From the NCBI GenBank assembly GCA_964555235.1, contig CAZKRU010000046.1, positions 1-32,845 on the forward strand: a DNA stretch of 32,845 bases, in the 5' to 3' direction. The DNA comes from CAZKRU01 sp964555235 (GTDB lineage: Bacteria > Verrucomicrobiota > Verrucomicrobiia > Methylacidiphilales > CAMAQI01). A program made the translations under genes and the position numbers. Shown one piece after another: positions 1 to 7,007 of this stretch; positions within the stretch are counted from its first letter, which is position 1, and each line of letters starts with the position of its first letter. The notes under the pieces are model-generated. The model saw nothing but the letters and a program-made list of their open reading frames with translations, did no database searches and had not been told where the DNA came from.

Positions 1-32
1 GGAACCCTGCAACTCAAGGAGTTACAAAAAAC

Positions 33-117
33 CGGACAGAGAGGGATTCGAACCCCCGTTGGCTTTCGCCAAAGTAGTTTTCAAGACTACCGCATTCAAC
101 CACTCTGCCACCTGTCC
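33..117 (-). tRNA. tRNA-Ser (anticodon UGA)
   Basis: On the minus strand the sequence folds as a class II tRNA: acceptor GGACAG pairs with CTGTCC, followed by discriminator G. The anticodon stem GTAGT/ACTAC encloses the loop CTTGAAA, giving anticodon TGA, which reads UCA/UCN serine codons. A long variable arm is built on TTGGCGAAAGCCAA, and the T-loop is GGTTCGAATCC. The long variable arm and G73 fit serine. No CCA is encoded; the 3' end runs into GGTTTTTTG, whose T run may help termination. It appears to be a lone tRNA gene. Confidence 0.95.
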
Positions 118-179
118 TTAATCAAAACCGTCCGCAGGCTCTCTCTTTACCAAGCCAATGAATGAACGTCGACTTTTTT

Positions 180-269
180 CCCGCGAAACACGCTAAACAC
201 ACGAAATCGAAAAAATCCCCTCCAATTTCAAATGGCTTTGCTTTCGCGTCATTTCGCGTGTTTCGCGGG
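180..269. repeat. Inverted-repeat element with perfect 14-bp arms
   Basis: The outer arms CCCGCGAAACACGC (180-193) and GCGTGTTTCGCGGG (256-269) are exact reverse complements. Inside the left arm the motif recurs in degraded form (TAAACACACGAAAT), and the right arm is preceded by a similar CGCGTCATTTCG. The interior, about 62 bp, is AT-rich and shows no gene. It looks like a dispersed intergenic palindrome of the CGCGAAA-CACGCGAAA kind. The right arm lies over the last codons and stop of the methyltransferase gene. Confidence 0.7.
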
Positions 270-1169
270 CAAGGTCTTCGCAACACACCAAACGCCTTCT
301 TCTCCACAAGGAATAATCTGCCTCGCGCTGGCATTCAACCCGCTCTTCTTTAACCAACGCTCAAACCGACCGGAAGTATATCTCAGGCTGTGAAACAACC
401 TAAAAGATTCTCCACGCCGAAAACCTATCCCTTCGGGGCTAATCCACGCTTTCCGAAAATTGACTCGCCCTGTGACCGCACGACACCCAGGGACGGATTC
501 AATTCCCATCCGAACGGGAGTCACGAACGGCGCAATTTTCCATTCTTTCAGCAGCACCGAAAGCCATTGCCGGGTTTCTAAATTATTGTACTGAGGAAAA
601 ATCAGATCGCATCCTCGTTTGTACTCGGATTCCGTTTCATTTTTGACAGGGGCCAAATGCGCACTGACCAAAAGCGTATCTTTTTTGCGAAGCAAGGCCG
701 CGAGCAACTTCCCCATCTCCCGCGGTTCTCCGTTTGGAATCACTCCAAAAAGCGTAAAGATCCTGGGAATTCCGCCATCCTCACGGGTCAATTTTCGTTT
801 GTGGGCTGGAAGCGCGCGCAAATCAGTCACCCACCCATGAGGCTCAATGGAAGTCAACGGCCTTAGCCGTCGCATCGATTCACGAACGAGCTCCGGACTG
901 ACATCCACCGCAGTAAAATGAATTTTCACTCCTCGCTTCTTCAACGCACGCGCCAACCAGGCCTCTTTGAGTCCTGTCCCACAGCCGAGGCCAATCAGAT
1001 GAACGGCCCGTGGAAGCGACTCAGGAAGGATTGAATCGAGCGAGCGATAGAGCTCCTGAAATTCGGGCAAGCGATTGACGGGGGAATGTCGAAGAAAAAC
1101 GCGGCGCCATGCCGTCGATTGGGCAGCAGACTGATAATGAAAGGATGGATCAATCTGACGCGACTTCAA
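249..1169 (-). CDS. EgtD-like SAM-dependent methyltransferase
   Basis: The predicted protein has a class I methyltransferase core. Motif I reads LIGLGCGTGLKEAWLARAL, the acidic strand reads FTAVDVSPELV, and FTLFGVIPNGEP matches the nucleotide-binding and GN-type segment of the EgtD / histidine-specific methyltransferase family (known family features). The substrate cannot be told from sequence. The start is uncertain: the open frame extends to a TTG at 1235 that overlaps the rpmA stop, but codons upstream of about 1170 lie inside a terminator hairpin, so I placed the start at TTG 1169, without a clear ribosome binding site. The C-terminus LPAKHAK and the stop are encoded by the arm of an inverted repeat, so the native tail may have been replaced. 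It lies downstream of rplU-rpmA but beyond their terminator. Confidence 0.65.
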   Translation of the reverse strand: MKSRQIDPSFHYQSAAQSTAWRRVFLRHSPVNRLPEFQELYRSLDSILPESLPRAVHLIGLGCGTGLKEAWLARALKKRGVKIHFTAVDVSPELVRESMRRLRPLTSIEPHGWVTDLRALPAHKRKLTREDGGIPRIFTLFGVIPNGEPREMGKLLAALLRKKDTLLVSAHLAPVKNETESEYKRGCDLIFPQYNNLETRQWLSVLLKEWKIAPFVTPVRMGIESVPGCRAVTGRVNFRKAWISPEGIGFRRGESFRLFHSLRYTSGRFERWLKKSGLNASARQIIPCGEEGVWCVAKTLPAKHAK

Positions 1170-1174
1170 ATTAC

Positions 1175-1208
1175 GAAAACGGCGGAGACTTAAGGTCTCC
1201 GCCGTTTT
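1175..1208 (-). terminator. Rho-independent terminator of rplU-rpmA
   Basis: AAAACGGCGGAGAC (1176-1189) and GTCTCCGCCGTTTT (1195-1208) form a perfect 14-bp stem with loop TTAAG. Read on the minus strand it begins 24 nt after the rpmA stop and ends in TTTTCGTAATTT. The stem is symmetrical with A and T flanks, so it could act in both directions. It falls inside the longest possible 5' extension of the downstream methyltransferase frame, which argues for a later start of that gene. Confidence 0.85.
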
Positions 1209-1231
1209 CAAATCCGAAAGTAATCTCAGAA

Positions 1232-1483
1232 TCAATTCGCAGCCATCTCCACATGAATGCGGCGATTGGTCTTGTCGAACTTGATCGTTCCGTCCACCAA
1301 CGCAAAGAGCGTGTGGTCCCGACCCATTCCGACGTTACGACCCGCATGCCAGCGGGTTCCGCGTTGACGAACAATGATGTTGCCCGCAGTGATCGCTTCG
1401 CTACCAAAAATTTTAACACCGAGACGTTTGCTAACGCTATCGCGTCCGTTACGTGTACTTCCTTGACCTTTTTTATGTGCCAT
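1232..1483 (-). CDS. rpmA: 50S ribosomal protein L27
   Basis: L27 is a bacterial large-subunit protein near the peptidyl-transferase centre. The 83-residue product begins MAHKKGQGSTRNGRDS and contains GGxx-type core segments such as TRWHAGRNVGMGRDHTLFAL. The N-terminus starts directly with the functional AHKKG tail, with no cleavable leader of the Firmicutes kind. It follows rplU after an 18-nt gap and is followed by a strong hairpin terminator, so rplU-rpmA form a two-gene operon separate from the main ribosomal cluster. Confidence 0.97.
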   Translation of the reverse strand: MAHKKGQGSTRNGRDSVSKRLGVKIFGSEAITAGNIIVRQRGTRWHAGRNVGMGRDHTLFALVDGTIKFDKTNRRIHVEMAAN

Positions 1484-1501
1484 GACGAATCTCCTGAACC
1501 T

Positions 1502-1816
1502 TTAGGCCTGAATCTTGGTAACCTTGATCCGGCTATGCTTTTGACGATGTCCGACCGTGCGGTGATAACCTTCGCGGCGACGAAATTTGTAAGCGATCAC
1601 TTTGTCCGCCTTGACGGTCTCCTGAAGCTCGACGGTCACTTTCGCTCCAGAAACGAGCGGCTTGCCGACCTTGACCTGATCCCCTTCTCCGATTAATAAT
1701 ACGTCGGAGATCGTGAAAGAGGTATCCCCTTCCTTGATGGGAAGCAGTTCCACGTCGAGCGTGTCACCCTCCTGCACCTTATACTGTTTTCCACCGGTTC
1801 TAATGACTGCAAACAT
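1502..1816 (-). CDS. rplU: 50S ribosomal protein L21
   Basis: The 104-residue product starts MFAVIRTGGKQYKV and ends in a basic tail with FRRREGYHRTVGHRQKHSRIKVTKI, the C-terminal signature of bacterial L21, which binds 23S rRNA. Length is normal for the family. The ATG at 1816 is preceded by AAGGAACTCAAT, an acceptable ribosome binding site. It is first in the rplU-rpmA operon. The leader carries the same CGCTTGCCA motif as the rpsL promoter region. Confidence 0.97.
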   Translation of the reverse strand: MFAVIRTGGKQYKVQEGDTLDVELLPIKEGDTSFTISDVLLIGEGDQVKVGKPLVSGAKVTVELQETVKADKVIAYKFRRREGYHRTVGHRQKHSRIKVTKIQA

Positions 1817-1867
1817 ATTGAGTTCCTTGTTAAAGAAAGAGGGTTACTTTGGAGATCCTATTCGAAA

Positions 1868-1899
1868 TGGCAAGCGGAAAAATTAGTTTTTTTGAAATA
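1868..1899 (-). promoter_or_regulatory. Promoter-like motif upstream of rplU
   Basis: On the minus strand an A/T tract (AAAAAAACTAATTTTTC) runs directly into CGCTTGCCA (plus-strand positions 1868-1876), 52 bp before the rplU ATG. TTGCCA could be a -35 element with an UP-element-like tract in front. No convincing -10 hexamer is seen 16-18 bp downstream. The same nine bases occur behind an A/T tract upstream of rpsL, which supports a shared function. Confidence 0.5.
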
Positions 1900-1951
1900 G
1901 CCACTTTTGAGAGTAGAAATTCCATTTCTACGATGCACTCAAGCGATTCAA

Positions 1952-2095
1952 ATGAATCGAAGCAACCGTAAAAACCGCACCCGATTCAAGAAGCGTCCTC
2001 CTCTTCCCACAGAAATGGGTTTGGAAGGGTCACTCAATTTTCACACTTATGATGTTGTCATTTCCCACTCGAAAGTTATGATGACCGCCTTATGA
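1952..2095 (+). CDS. Possible small basic leader ORF ahead of the transaldolase gene
   Basis: A 47-codon frame starts at ATG 1952 (MNRSNRKNRTRFKKRPPL) and stops at TGA 2093-2095, overlapping the transaldolase ATG as ATGA. A TTG at 1907 would extend it by 15 codons. The N-terminal third is very basic. I recognise no family and see no strong ribosome binding site. It is worth listing because the stop/start overlap would allow translational coupling and the transaldolase gene itself lacks an obvious binding site. It may equally be chance. Confidence 0.25.
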   Translation: MNRSNRKNRTRFKKRPPLPTEMGLEGSLNFHTYDVVISHSKVMMTAL

Positions 2096-2736
2096 AAATC
2101 TTTATCGATACCGGTGACACGAAGGAAATCCGCGAAGCTCAGGCGATGGGCCTTGTGGATGGAGTAACAACGAACCCAACACTCGCCGCGAAGAGTGGGA
2201 AAAATTTCAAGGAATTGATTCTTGAAATCTGTGGGATTGTCGACGGTCCGATCAGCGCGGAAGTCGTCAGCCTGAACGCCGATGAGATGTTCAAGGAAGG
2301 CAAAGAAATCGCCGCCTGGCACAAAAACATCATCGTCAAAGTTCCTCTCATTCCCGAAGGACTCAAGGCGACCAAGCGTTTTACCGAAGCCGGCATCAAG
2401 ACCAACGTCACCCTCTGCTTTAATCCGAATCAGGCACTCCTCGCCGCCAAGGCCGGAGCAACTTATGTCAGTCCGTTCGTTGGACGTCTCGACGATATCA
2501 GCACCGATGGAATGCAACTCATTCGCGACATCCGTCTGATTTATGACAACTACGGATACGAAACGCAGATCCTGACGGCCTCGGCCCGCAGCCCAATGCA
2601 CTTCCTTGAAGCGGCCAAAATCGGCAGCGATGTCATCACCGCACCGTTCTCCGTGCTTCAGCAGATCATCAAGCACCCCTTGACCGATAGCGGGCTCAAG
2701 AAGTTTCTTGAGGACTGGGAAAAAGCGAAAAAATAA
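2092..2736 (+). CDS. Small transaldolase (Fsa/TalC-type)
   Basis: The 214-residue length is that of the short decameric transaldolase / fructose-6-phosphate aldolase family, class I TIM-barrel aldolases. Family signatures are present: MKIFIDTGDTKEI at the N-terminus, VDGVTTNPTL, and IIVKVPLIPEGLKA with the Schiff-base lysine at about residue 83. Further on come NVTLCFNPNQALLAAKAGATYVSPFVGR and QILTASARSP. It transfers a dihydroxyacetone unit between sugar phosphates in the non-oxidative pentose phosphate pathway, or acts as an aldolase; sequence inspection alone does not separate the two. It is first of three plus-strand genes. Confidence 0.93.
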   Translation: MKIFIDTGDTKEIREAQAMGLVDGVTTNPTLAAKSGKNFKELILEICGIVDGPISAEVVSLNADEMFKEGKEIAAWHKNIIVKVPLIPEGLKATKRFTEAGIKTNVTLCFNPNQALLAAKAGATYVSPFVGRLDDISTDGMQLIRDIRLIYDNYGYETQILTASARSPMHFLEAAKIGSDVITAPFSVLQQIIKHPLTDSGLKKFLEDWEKAKK

Positions 2737-2742
2737 CGGTTC

Positions 2743-3216
2743 GTGTCTTCGAGTTCCCGGACCTCTCCGGCACGTCGCCCCAACCCGAATCGCCGCAAAC
2801 CGGTGATTCGGGTGGTAGCGGCCATCATTGAGCGCCACGACCAGCTTCTCATTACTCAACGGCGTCCCGACCAACGATTGGGAGGACTCTGGGAATTTCC
2901 CGGAGGCAAAGTTGAAAAAGGAGAATCGGATCAGGCGGCGCTTCGTCGGGAGATCCAGGAGGAAGTCGGACTGGAAGTGGAAATCGGACGCTGCATCCAC
3001 ATGGTGAAAGTCCCGTTTACCAAGAAAAATCTCAAATTGTTTTTTTACAAAGCCCGGGTTCGAAGCGGGGTAGCCCAGGCGATTGAAGTGGCGGACTTGC
3101 GTTGGGTCCGTCGGGATGAATTGAGTCAGTTCAATTTCCCCCCAGCGGACGACCGATTGATCCGCCAACTGCAGCGCTATCGGCCCCGGCCGGTTCATGA
3201 TGGAGAAAAAGGATGA
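2743..3216 (+). CDS. Nudix hydrolase, MutT-like
   Basis: The protein has 157 residues. Residues 22-60 read VIRVVAAIIERHDQLLITQR and then GGLWEFPGGKVEKGES. The Nudix box follows the pattern G-x5-E-x7-REUxEExGU as GGKVEKGESDQAALRREIQEEVGLEV, with its metal-binding glutamates. The layout (short N-terminus, LWEFPGGK, C-terminal LRWVRRDEL) is that of MutT-type 8-oxo-dGTP diphosphatases, which cleanse the nucleotide pool, though other Nudix substrates are possible. The start is GTG 2743, 6 nt after the transaldolase stop. The first 19 residues (Arg/Pro/Ser-rich) lie outside the domain. The stop overlaps the next gene's ATG. Confidence 0.88.
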   Translation: MSSSSRTSPARRPNPNRRKPVIRVVAAIIERHDQLLITQRRPDQRLGGLWEFPGGKVEKGESDQAALRREIQEEVGLEVEIGRCIHMVKVPFTKKNLKLFFYKARVRSGVAQAIEVADLRWVRRDELSQFNFPPADDRLIRQLQRYRPRPVHDGEKG

Positions 3217-4214
3217 ATAAGACGATTGCAATTCTCGGCGCCACGGGTGCCGTCGGTGAAGAAGTATTAAGGACCTTGGAACGTCGGAATTTTCCGGTAA
3301 AAAAACTCGTTCTCCTGGCATCCGCCCGCTCTGCCGGTAAGTCGATGACGTTTCGGGGAGAAAACATTCCCGTAGAGGAAGTTCGCGCCGAAGCCTTTCG
3401 TGGCGTTGATTATGCGATCTTTAGTGCCGGAGCGACCCGCTCCCGTGAATTTTCAAAGCCGGCGATTGCGGCCGGAGCGATCATCATCGACAACTCCTCC
3501 GCCTACCGCATGGACCCGGAAGTCCCTCTGGTTGTCCCTGAGATCAATCCGGAAGACCTTCGCAAGCATGCGGGCCTCATCGCCAATCCGAATTGCTCTG
3601 CAGCCATTCTGGGCACCGCCATCTGGCCTCTCCACCAAGCGGCAAAAATTCAGCGAATCGTTGTCTCCACTTACCAATCAGCAAGTGGCGCGGGAGCCAA
3701 GGCAATGGCCGAGCTCGAAAGCCAGGCCCGACAATATGCGGCCGGGGAGACCATTACCCGGGAAGTCTTTCCCCATCAGATCGCCTTCAACCTCTTCTCT
3801 CACAATACCGCCATTGGCCCCAATGGGTACAACGAGGAAGAAAACAAGATCCGTGAGGAAATTCGAAAAATGTTCCACCTTCCGGAACTCCCAATCTCAG
3901 CCACCTGCATCCGGGTTCCCGTTTTCCGAGCCCATTCGGAATCGATCATGATTGAAACCGAGCGCAAACTCTCCGTAGAAGAAGCCCGTAAAATTCTTTC
4001 CAAGGCTCCCGGCGTTCGCCTTGTCGATGATCGTGACAAAAATCACTTTCCGATGCCGCTCGCTGCCAGTGGAGAACTCGACATCCTCGTCGGCCGCATT
4101 CGTGAAGACGAATCACACCCTCGAGCCCTCGCCCTCTTTGTCAGCGGCGATCAGCTCCTGAAGGGCGCGGCGTGGAATGCGGTTCAGATCGCGGAATATT
4201 TGAACAAACAATAA
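3213..4214 (+). CDS. asd: Aspartate-semialdehyde dehydrogenase
   Basis: The enzyme reduces aspartyl phosphate to aspartate semialdehyde with NADPH, the branch point for lysine/diaminopimelate, threonine and methionine. The Rossmann N-terminus is AILGATGAVGEEVLRTLERR. The active-site cysteine lies in NPNCSAA (Cys128), the acid-base Gln in TYQSASGAG (Gln155), and the substrate-binding segment is RVPVFRAHSESIMIE. At 333 residues it is complete. The ATG overlaps the Nudix stop as ATGA, so it is probably coupled. A structured repeat and a terminator hairpin follow. Confidence 0.96.
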   Translation: MNKTIAILGATGAVGEEVLRTLERRNFPVKKLVLLASARSAGKSMTFRGENIPVEEVRAEAFRGVDYAIFSAGATRSREFSKPAIAAGAIIIDNSSAYRMDPEVPLVVPEINPEDLRKHAGLIANPNCSAAILGTAIWPLHQAAKIQRIVVSTYQSASGAGAKAMAELESQARQYAAGETITREVFPHQIAFNLFSHNTAIGPNGYNEEENKIREEIRKMFHLPELPISATCIRVPVFRAHSESIMIETERKLSVEEARKILSKAPGVRLVDDRDKNHFPMPLAASGELDILVGRIREDESHPRALALFVSGDQLLKGAAWNAVQIAEYLNKQ

Positions 4215-4219
4215 AATCT

Positions 4220-4293
4220 GGTAGGGACCGATCTCCGAGCGGTCCGTCTTTGAAAGCCTCGAAAATCGGACGCCTCAGAGAGGTGTCCCTACC
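4220..4293. repeat. Palindromic intergenic repeat with nested hairpins
   Basis: The outer arms GGTAGGGAC (4220-4228) and GTCCCTACC (4285-4293) are exact reverse complements. Two smaller stems lie inside: GGACCG/CGGTCC (4225-4230 with 4240-4245) and GGACGCCTC/GAGGTGTCC (4268-4276 with 4280-4288, one G-T pair). The inner stems compete with the outer one, so the element can adopt alternative folds. It sits between the ends of two convergent operons, as REP- or MITE-like elements often do. Confidence 0.7.
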
Positions 4294-4304
4294 AAAACGC
4301 CAAT

Positions 4305-4342
4305 AAAAAACCCGGTGACTCATGAAGAATCACCGGGTTTTT
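4305..4342. terminator. Bidirectional terminator between asd and rplQ
   Basis: AAAAAACCCGGTGA (4305-4318) pairs with TCACCGGGTTTTT (4330-4342), an 11-13 bp stem flanked by A and T runs, so a U tract follows the stem in both directions. It ends the ribosomal super-operon 17 nt past the rplQ stop and also serves the plus-strand asd operon. Confidence 0.9.
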
Positions 4343-4358
4343 AAAAGAATCGAACGAC

Positions 4359-4772
4359 TTATTTCTTTTCGGTCGCTTCCACAGCAGCTTCAACCTTGGG
4401 GGCATCTGCTTCCGGGGAGAAAGTCACCCACTCGAGAAACGCCATTTTCGAGGCATCCGAGTTGCGGCTTCCGAGTTTCACAATGCGGGTATAACCGCCT
4501 TTGCGATCTTGGAACTGCGGGGCAATTTCCGTGAAAAGTTTGTGAACCGTTCCGACCTGATGCAGACTGGCAATCGCCAGACGACGATGATGGAGGGTCC
4601 CTTTTTTACCGAGGGTCACCATCTTCTCGGCGAACGGACGAACCGCTTTGGCTTTCGCCAAGGTGGTCTTAATCCGCTTGTGCTCGATCAGACTGATCAC
4701 GAGATTCATCAACAGGGACTCCCGATGCTTCGAGGTCCTTCCCAATTTTGGGGTTTTGCAAAGATGGCGCAT
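4359..4772 (-). CDS. rplQ: 50S ribosomal protein L17
   Basis: The product begins MRHLCKTPKLGRTSKHRESLLMNL, the family signature (usually MRHrk-x-kLgRtsaHR), and contains the KAKAVRPFAEKMVTLGKKG segment. L17 lies at the polypeptide exit side of the 50S subunit. At 137 residues it carries an acidic/Ala-rich tail after the conserved core (ADAPKVEAAVEATEKK). It is last in the super-operon, 9 nt after rpoA, and is followed by a strong terminator. Confidence 0.97.
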   Translation of the reverse strand: MRHLCKTPKLGRTSKHRESLLMNLVISLIEHKRIKTTLAKAKAVRPFAEKMVTLGKKGTLHHRRLAIASLHQVGTVHKLFTEIAPQFQDRKGGYTRIVKLGSRNSDASKMAFLEWVTFSPEADAPKVEAAVEATEKK

Positions 4773-4781
4773 GACTTCTCC

Positions 4782-5798
4782 TTAATTCTTTGCAGCTTCA
4801 ACAGCCGCAGGGGTCTCCAAGAGACCGGGATCAAATTTCATTCCAAGCGACAGGCCGAGATAGGTCAACTTGTCCTTGATTTCGTTCAACGATTTCTTAC
4901 CGAAGTTACGGTACTTGAGCATTTCCGCTTCGGTCTTCATCGCCAATTGGCCGACCGAGGTGATGTTCGCATTATTCAAGCAGTTCGCCGCACGAACCGA
5001 GAGTTCGATTTCGTTGACGCTCATATTGAGCAACTTCTTGAGCTTGCTGTCTTCCTGGCTGACAGAAGGCTTGCTCTCTTCGAATTCAATCGGCTCTTCG
5101 TTGAAGTGAACAAAGATGTCGAGGTGATGACGAAGAATCGCTGAAGCCTGGAGCAACGAGTCATCCGGAGTCATCCGTCCATCGGTCCAAAGTTCCAAGA
5201 TGAGCTTGTCGTAATCCGTGCGCTGTCCGACACGCGTATTTTCCACGGAATACTTCACCTTACGAACAGGTGAGAAGAGTGAGTCAATCGCAATGACGCC
5301 AATCGGCTGATCGGCGCGCTTGTTGAACTCAGCAGGAACATAACCACGTCCCACTTTCACTTCGAGTTCCATTTCAAATTTCTGTTTACGATCCAACGTC
5401 GCAATCAACTGATCCGGATTCACAATTTCAACACCGGGATCGAGCTTGATGTCGCCCGCCGTGATCGCGCCTTCTTTATTCACGCTCAGGAAAAACACGC
5501 GAGGTTCGCGGTTCGGGAGCTTGAAGAGAACTTTCTTGAGGTTGAGAACAATGTCGACCACATCTTCCACAACGCCCGGAAGCGAAGCGAATTCGTGTTG
5601 AACCCCGTCGAGCTTGATGGAGCTGACCGCCGCTCCTTCGAGCGAGGAAAGCAACACGCGGCGAAGCGAGTTTCCGATGGTGTGTCCGTAACCGGCCTCG
5701 AAAGGCTCGGCAACAAATTTAGCGTAGGTGGGTGTAGCGGTCGCTTCGTCTTTTTGCAAGCGGCTCGGCATTTCAAAGCGTCCCAATCGAATAGGCAT
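4782..5798 (-). CDS. rpoA: DNA-directed RNA polymerase subunit alpha
   Basis: The 338-residue length is typical. The N-terminal assembly domain includes PFEAGYGHTIGNSLRRVLLSSLEG, the dimerisation and beta-contact signature, and AVDLKKVLFKL-like strands. The C-terminal domain (about residues 255-325) has MSVNEIELSVRAANCLNNANI and KYRNFGKKSLNEIKDKL, the helix-hairpin-helix that binds UP-element DNA and activators. That matters here because A/T tracts precede both ribosomal promoter motifs. The tail ends PAAVEAAKN. It lies between rpsD and rplQ as in most bacteria. Confidence 0.97.
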   Translation of the reverse strand: MPIRLGRFEMPSRLQKDEATATPTYAKFVAEPFEAGYGHTIGNSLRRVLLSSLEGAAVSSIKLDGVQHEFASLPGVVEDVVDIVLNLKKVLFKLPNREPRVFFLSVNKEGAITAGDIKLDPGVEIVNPDQLIATLDRKQKFEMELEVKVGRGYVPAEFNKRADQPIGVIAIDSLFSPVRKVKYSVENTRVGQRTDYDKLILELWTDGRMTPDDSLLQASAILRHHLDIFVHFNEEPIEFEESKPSVSQEDSKLKKLLNMSVNEIELSVRAANCLNNANITSVGQLAMKTEAEMLKYRNFGKKSLNEIKDKLTYLGLSLGMKFDPGLLETPAAVEAAKN

Positions 5799-5849
5799 GA
5801 TCGTCTCTCCTCTGTGATTCTTGTCGTTGTCGTGTGAAGGTTACCCGCT

Positions 5850-6458
5850 TTATCGCGAGTAGAACTCAACCACCAACTGTTCGTTGGCAATCGGCGCGAT
5901 TTCGTCGCGACTCGGCACCCGTTTGATTTCCCCTTTGAACTGGTCTTTGTCGACCGTCACCCAATCCGGAACCGGGGCAATTTGAGTGGCCTCGAATCCT
6001 CGAGTCACCAAACGCTTGGATACCGGCGAGGGGCGGGTCTCAATCACATTTCCAACCTTCGTAGTGAAGGAAGGACTTGTGACCTTACGACCGTTCACGC
6101 GAACGTGACCGTGTACCACCATCTGGCGGGCCGCACGGCGTGAGTTCGCGAAACCAAGACGGAAAACAATATTATCCAAACGGAGCTCAAGCATCTGCAA
6201 GAGATTCTCACCCGTGACACCACGCTTCTTGGCCGCCTGTTCGAAGGTATTGCGGAACTGACGTTCCAACAAACCGTACATCAACCGAAGCTTCTGCTTT
6301 TCAGCGAGCCCCGTGGCGAAGTCTGATTGTTTGCGACGTCCTTTTTCGCCATGAACTCCCGGGGGGAAATTTCGACGTTCCAACGATTTGGAAGGCCCAA
6401 ACAAAGGGACTCCATACCGGCGGCTTTTCTTACTGCGTGAACCTGTGTACCGTGCCAT
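5850..6458 (-). CDS. rpsD: 30S ribosomal protein S4, form without zinc cysteines
   Basis: The 202-residue product begins MARYTGSRSKKSRRYGVPLFG and has the S4 RNA-binding core LRLDNIVFRLGFANSRRAARQMVVHGHVRVNGRKV. S4 nucleates 16S rRNA assembly and is an autoregulator in some bacteria. Positions that hold zinc-knuckle cysteines in the C+ form (about residues 9 and 12 and near 26-31) are Ser or other residues here, so this is a C- type. It lies 29 nt after rpsK and 51 nt before rpoA. Confidence 0.97.
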   Translation of the reverse strand: MARYTGSRSKKSRRYGVPLFGPSKSLERRNFPPGVHGEKGRRKQSDFATGLAEKQKLRLMYGLLERQFRNTFEQAAKKRGVTGENLLQMLELRLDNIVFRLGFANSRRAARQMVVHGHVRVNGRKVTSPSFTTKVGNVIETRPSPVSKRLVTRGFEATQIAPVPDWVTVDKDQFKGEIKRVPSRDEIAPIANEQLVVEFYSR

Positions 6459-6487
6459 TTTCTTCTCCTGATCTCTTCTCTAAAAAA

Positions 6488-6997
6488 TTAAACGCGACGT
6501 TGTTTGCGAGGGCGACAACCATTGTGAGGAATCGGAGTCACGTCGGTGATCGATGAAACTTCCAATCCGATCGCCTGCAACGCACGAATCGCTGATTCAC
6601 GACCGGTGCCAGGTCCCTTGACCTTGACGACCACTTCCTTGAGCCCGTGACCCATCGCCTGACGGCAAGCATCCTGTGCCACCACCTGAGCGACATACGC
6701 CGTCGATTTCTTGGAACCGCGGAAACCGCATTTCCCAGCGCTCGACCACCCGATCAAATTTCCGGACTGATCCGTAATCGAAACCAAGGTGTTATTGAAT
6801 GAGGCCGTGATGTGCACGATCCCCGAGTAAACATTCTTGCTCCCCTTCGCCTTGACGATCTTTGGCTTCTCAATGATATTGGGATCCAGCGAGAGACTTT
6901 CCACGGAAGGGGCTGCCACTTCTGCGGCTTTTTTCTCTTCCGCCTGTTTCGTTCCAGCCTTCGCGGCTTTGGGTGCTTTTTTTACTTCATCTGCCAT
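6488..6997 (-). CDS. rpsK: 30S ribosomal protein S11 with N-terminal extension
   Basis: The conserved S11 core starts near residue 50 (KGSKNVYSGIVHITASFNNTLVSITDQSG) and ends with VTPIPHNGCRPRKQRRV, as in all bacteria. The 169-residue length exceeds the usual ~125-130 because of an Ala/Lys/Glu-rich extension of about 47 residues. The ATG at 6997 is preceded by TTTAAGGAGTGATTT, a strong ribosome binding site, so the extension is probably real. It lies 10 nt after rpsM. Confidence 0.96.
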   Translation of the reverse strand: MADEVKKAPKAAKAGTKQAEEKKAAEVAAPSVESLSLDPNIIEKPKIVKAKGSKNVYSGIVHITASFNNTLVSITDQSGNLIGWSSAGKCGFRGSKKSTAYVAQVVAQDACRQAMGHGLKEVVVKVKGPGTGRESAIRALQAIGLEVSSITDVTPIPHNGCRPRKQRRV

Positions 6998-7007
6998 AAA
7001 TCACTCC

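Noticed and set aside
1109..1696. 195-codon plus-strand frame opposite rplU and rpmA
   Set aside because: Shadow of two conserved ribosomal genes; it also crosses the terminator hairpin.
2047..3321. 424-codon minus-strand open frame opposite the transaldolase, Nudix and asd genes
   Set aside because: It is antisense to three well-supported genes, has no recognisable motifs and shows composition expected of a shadow frame.
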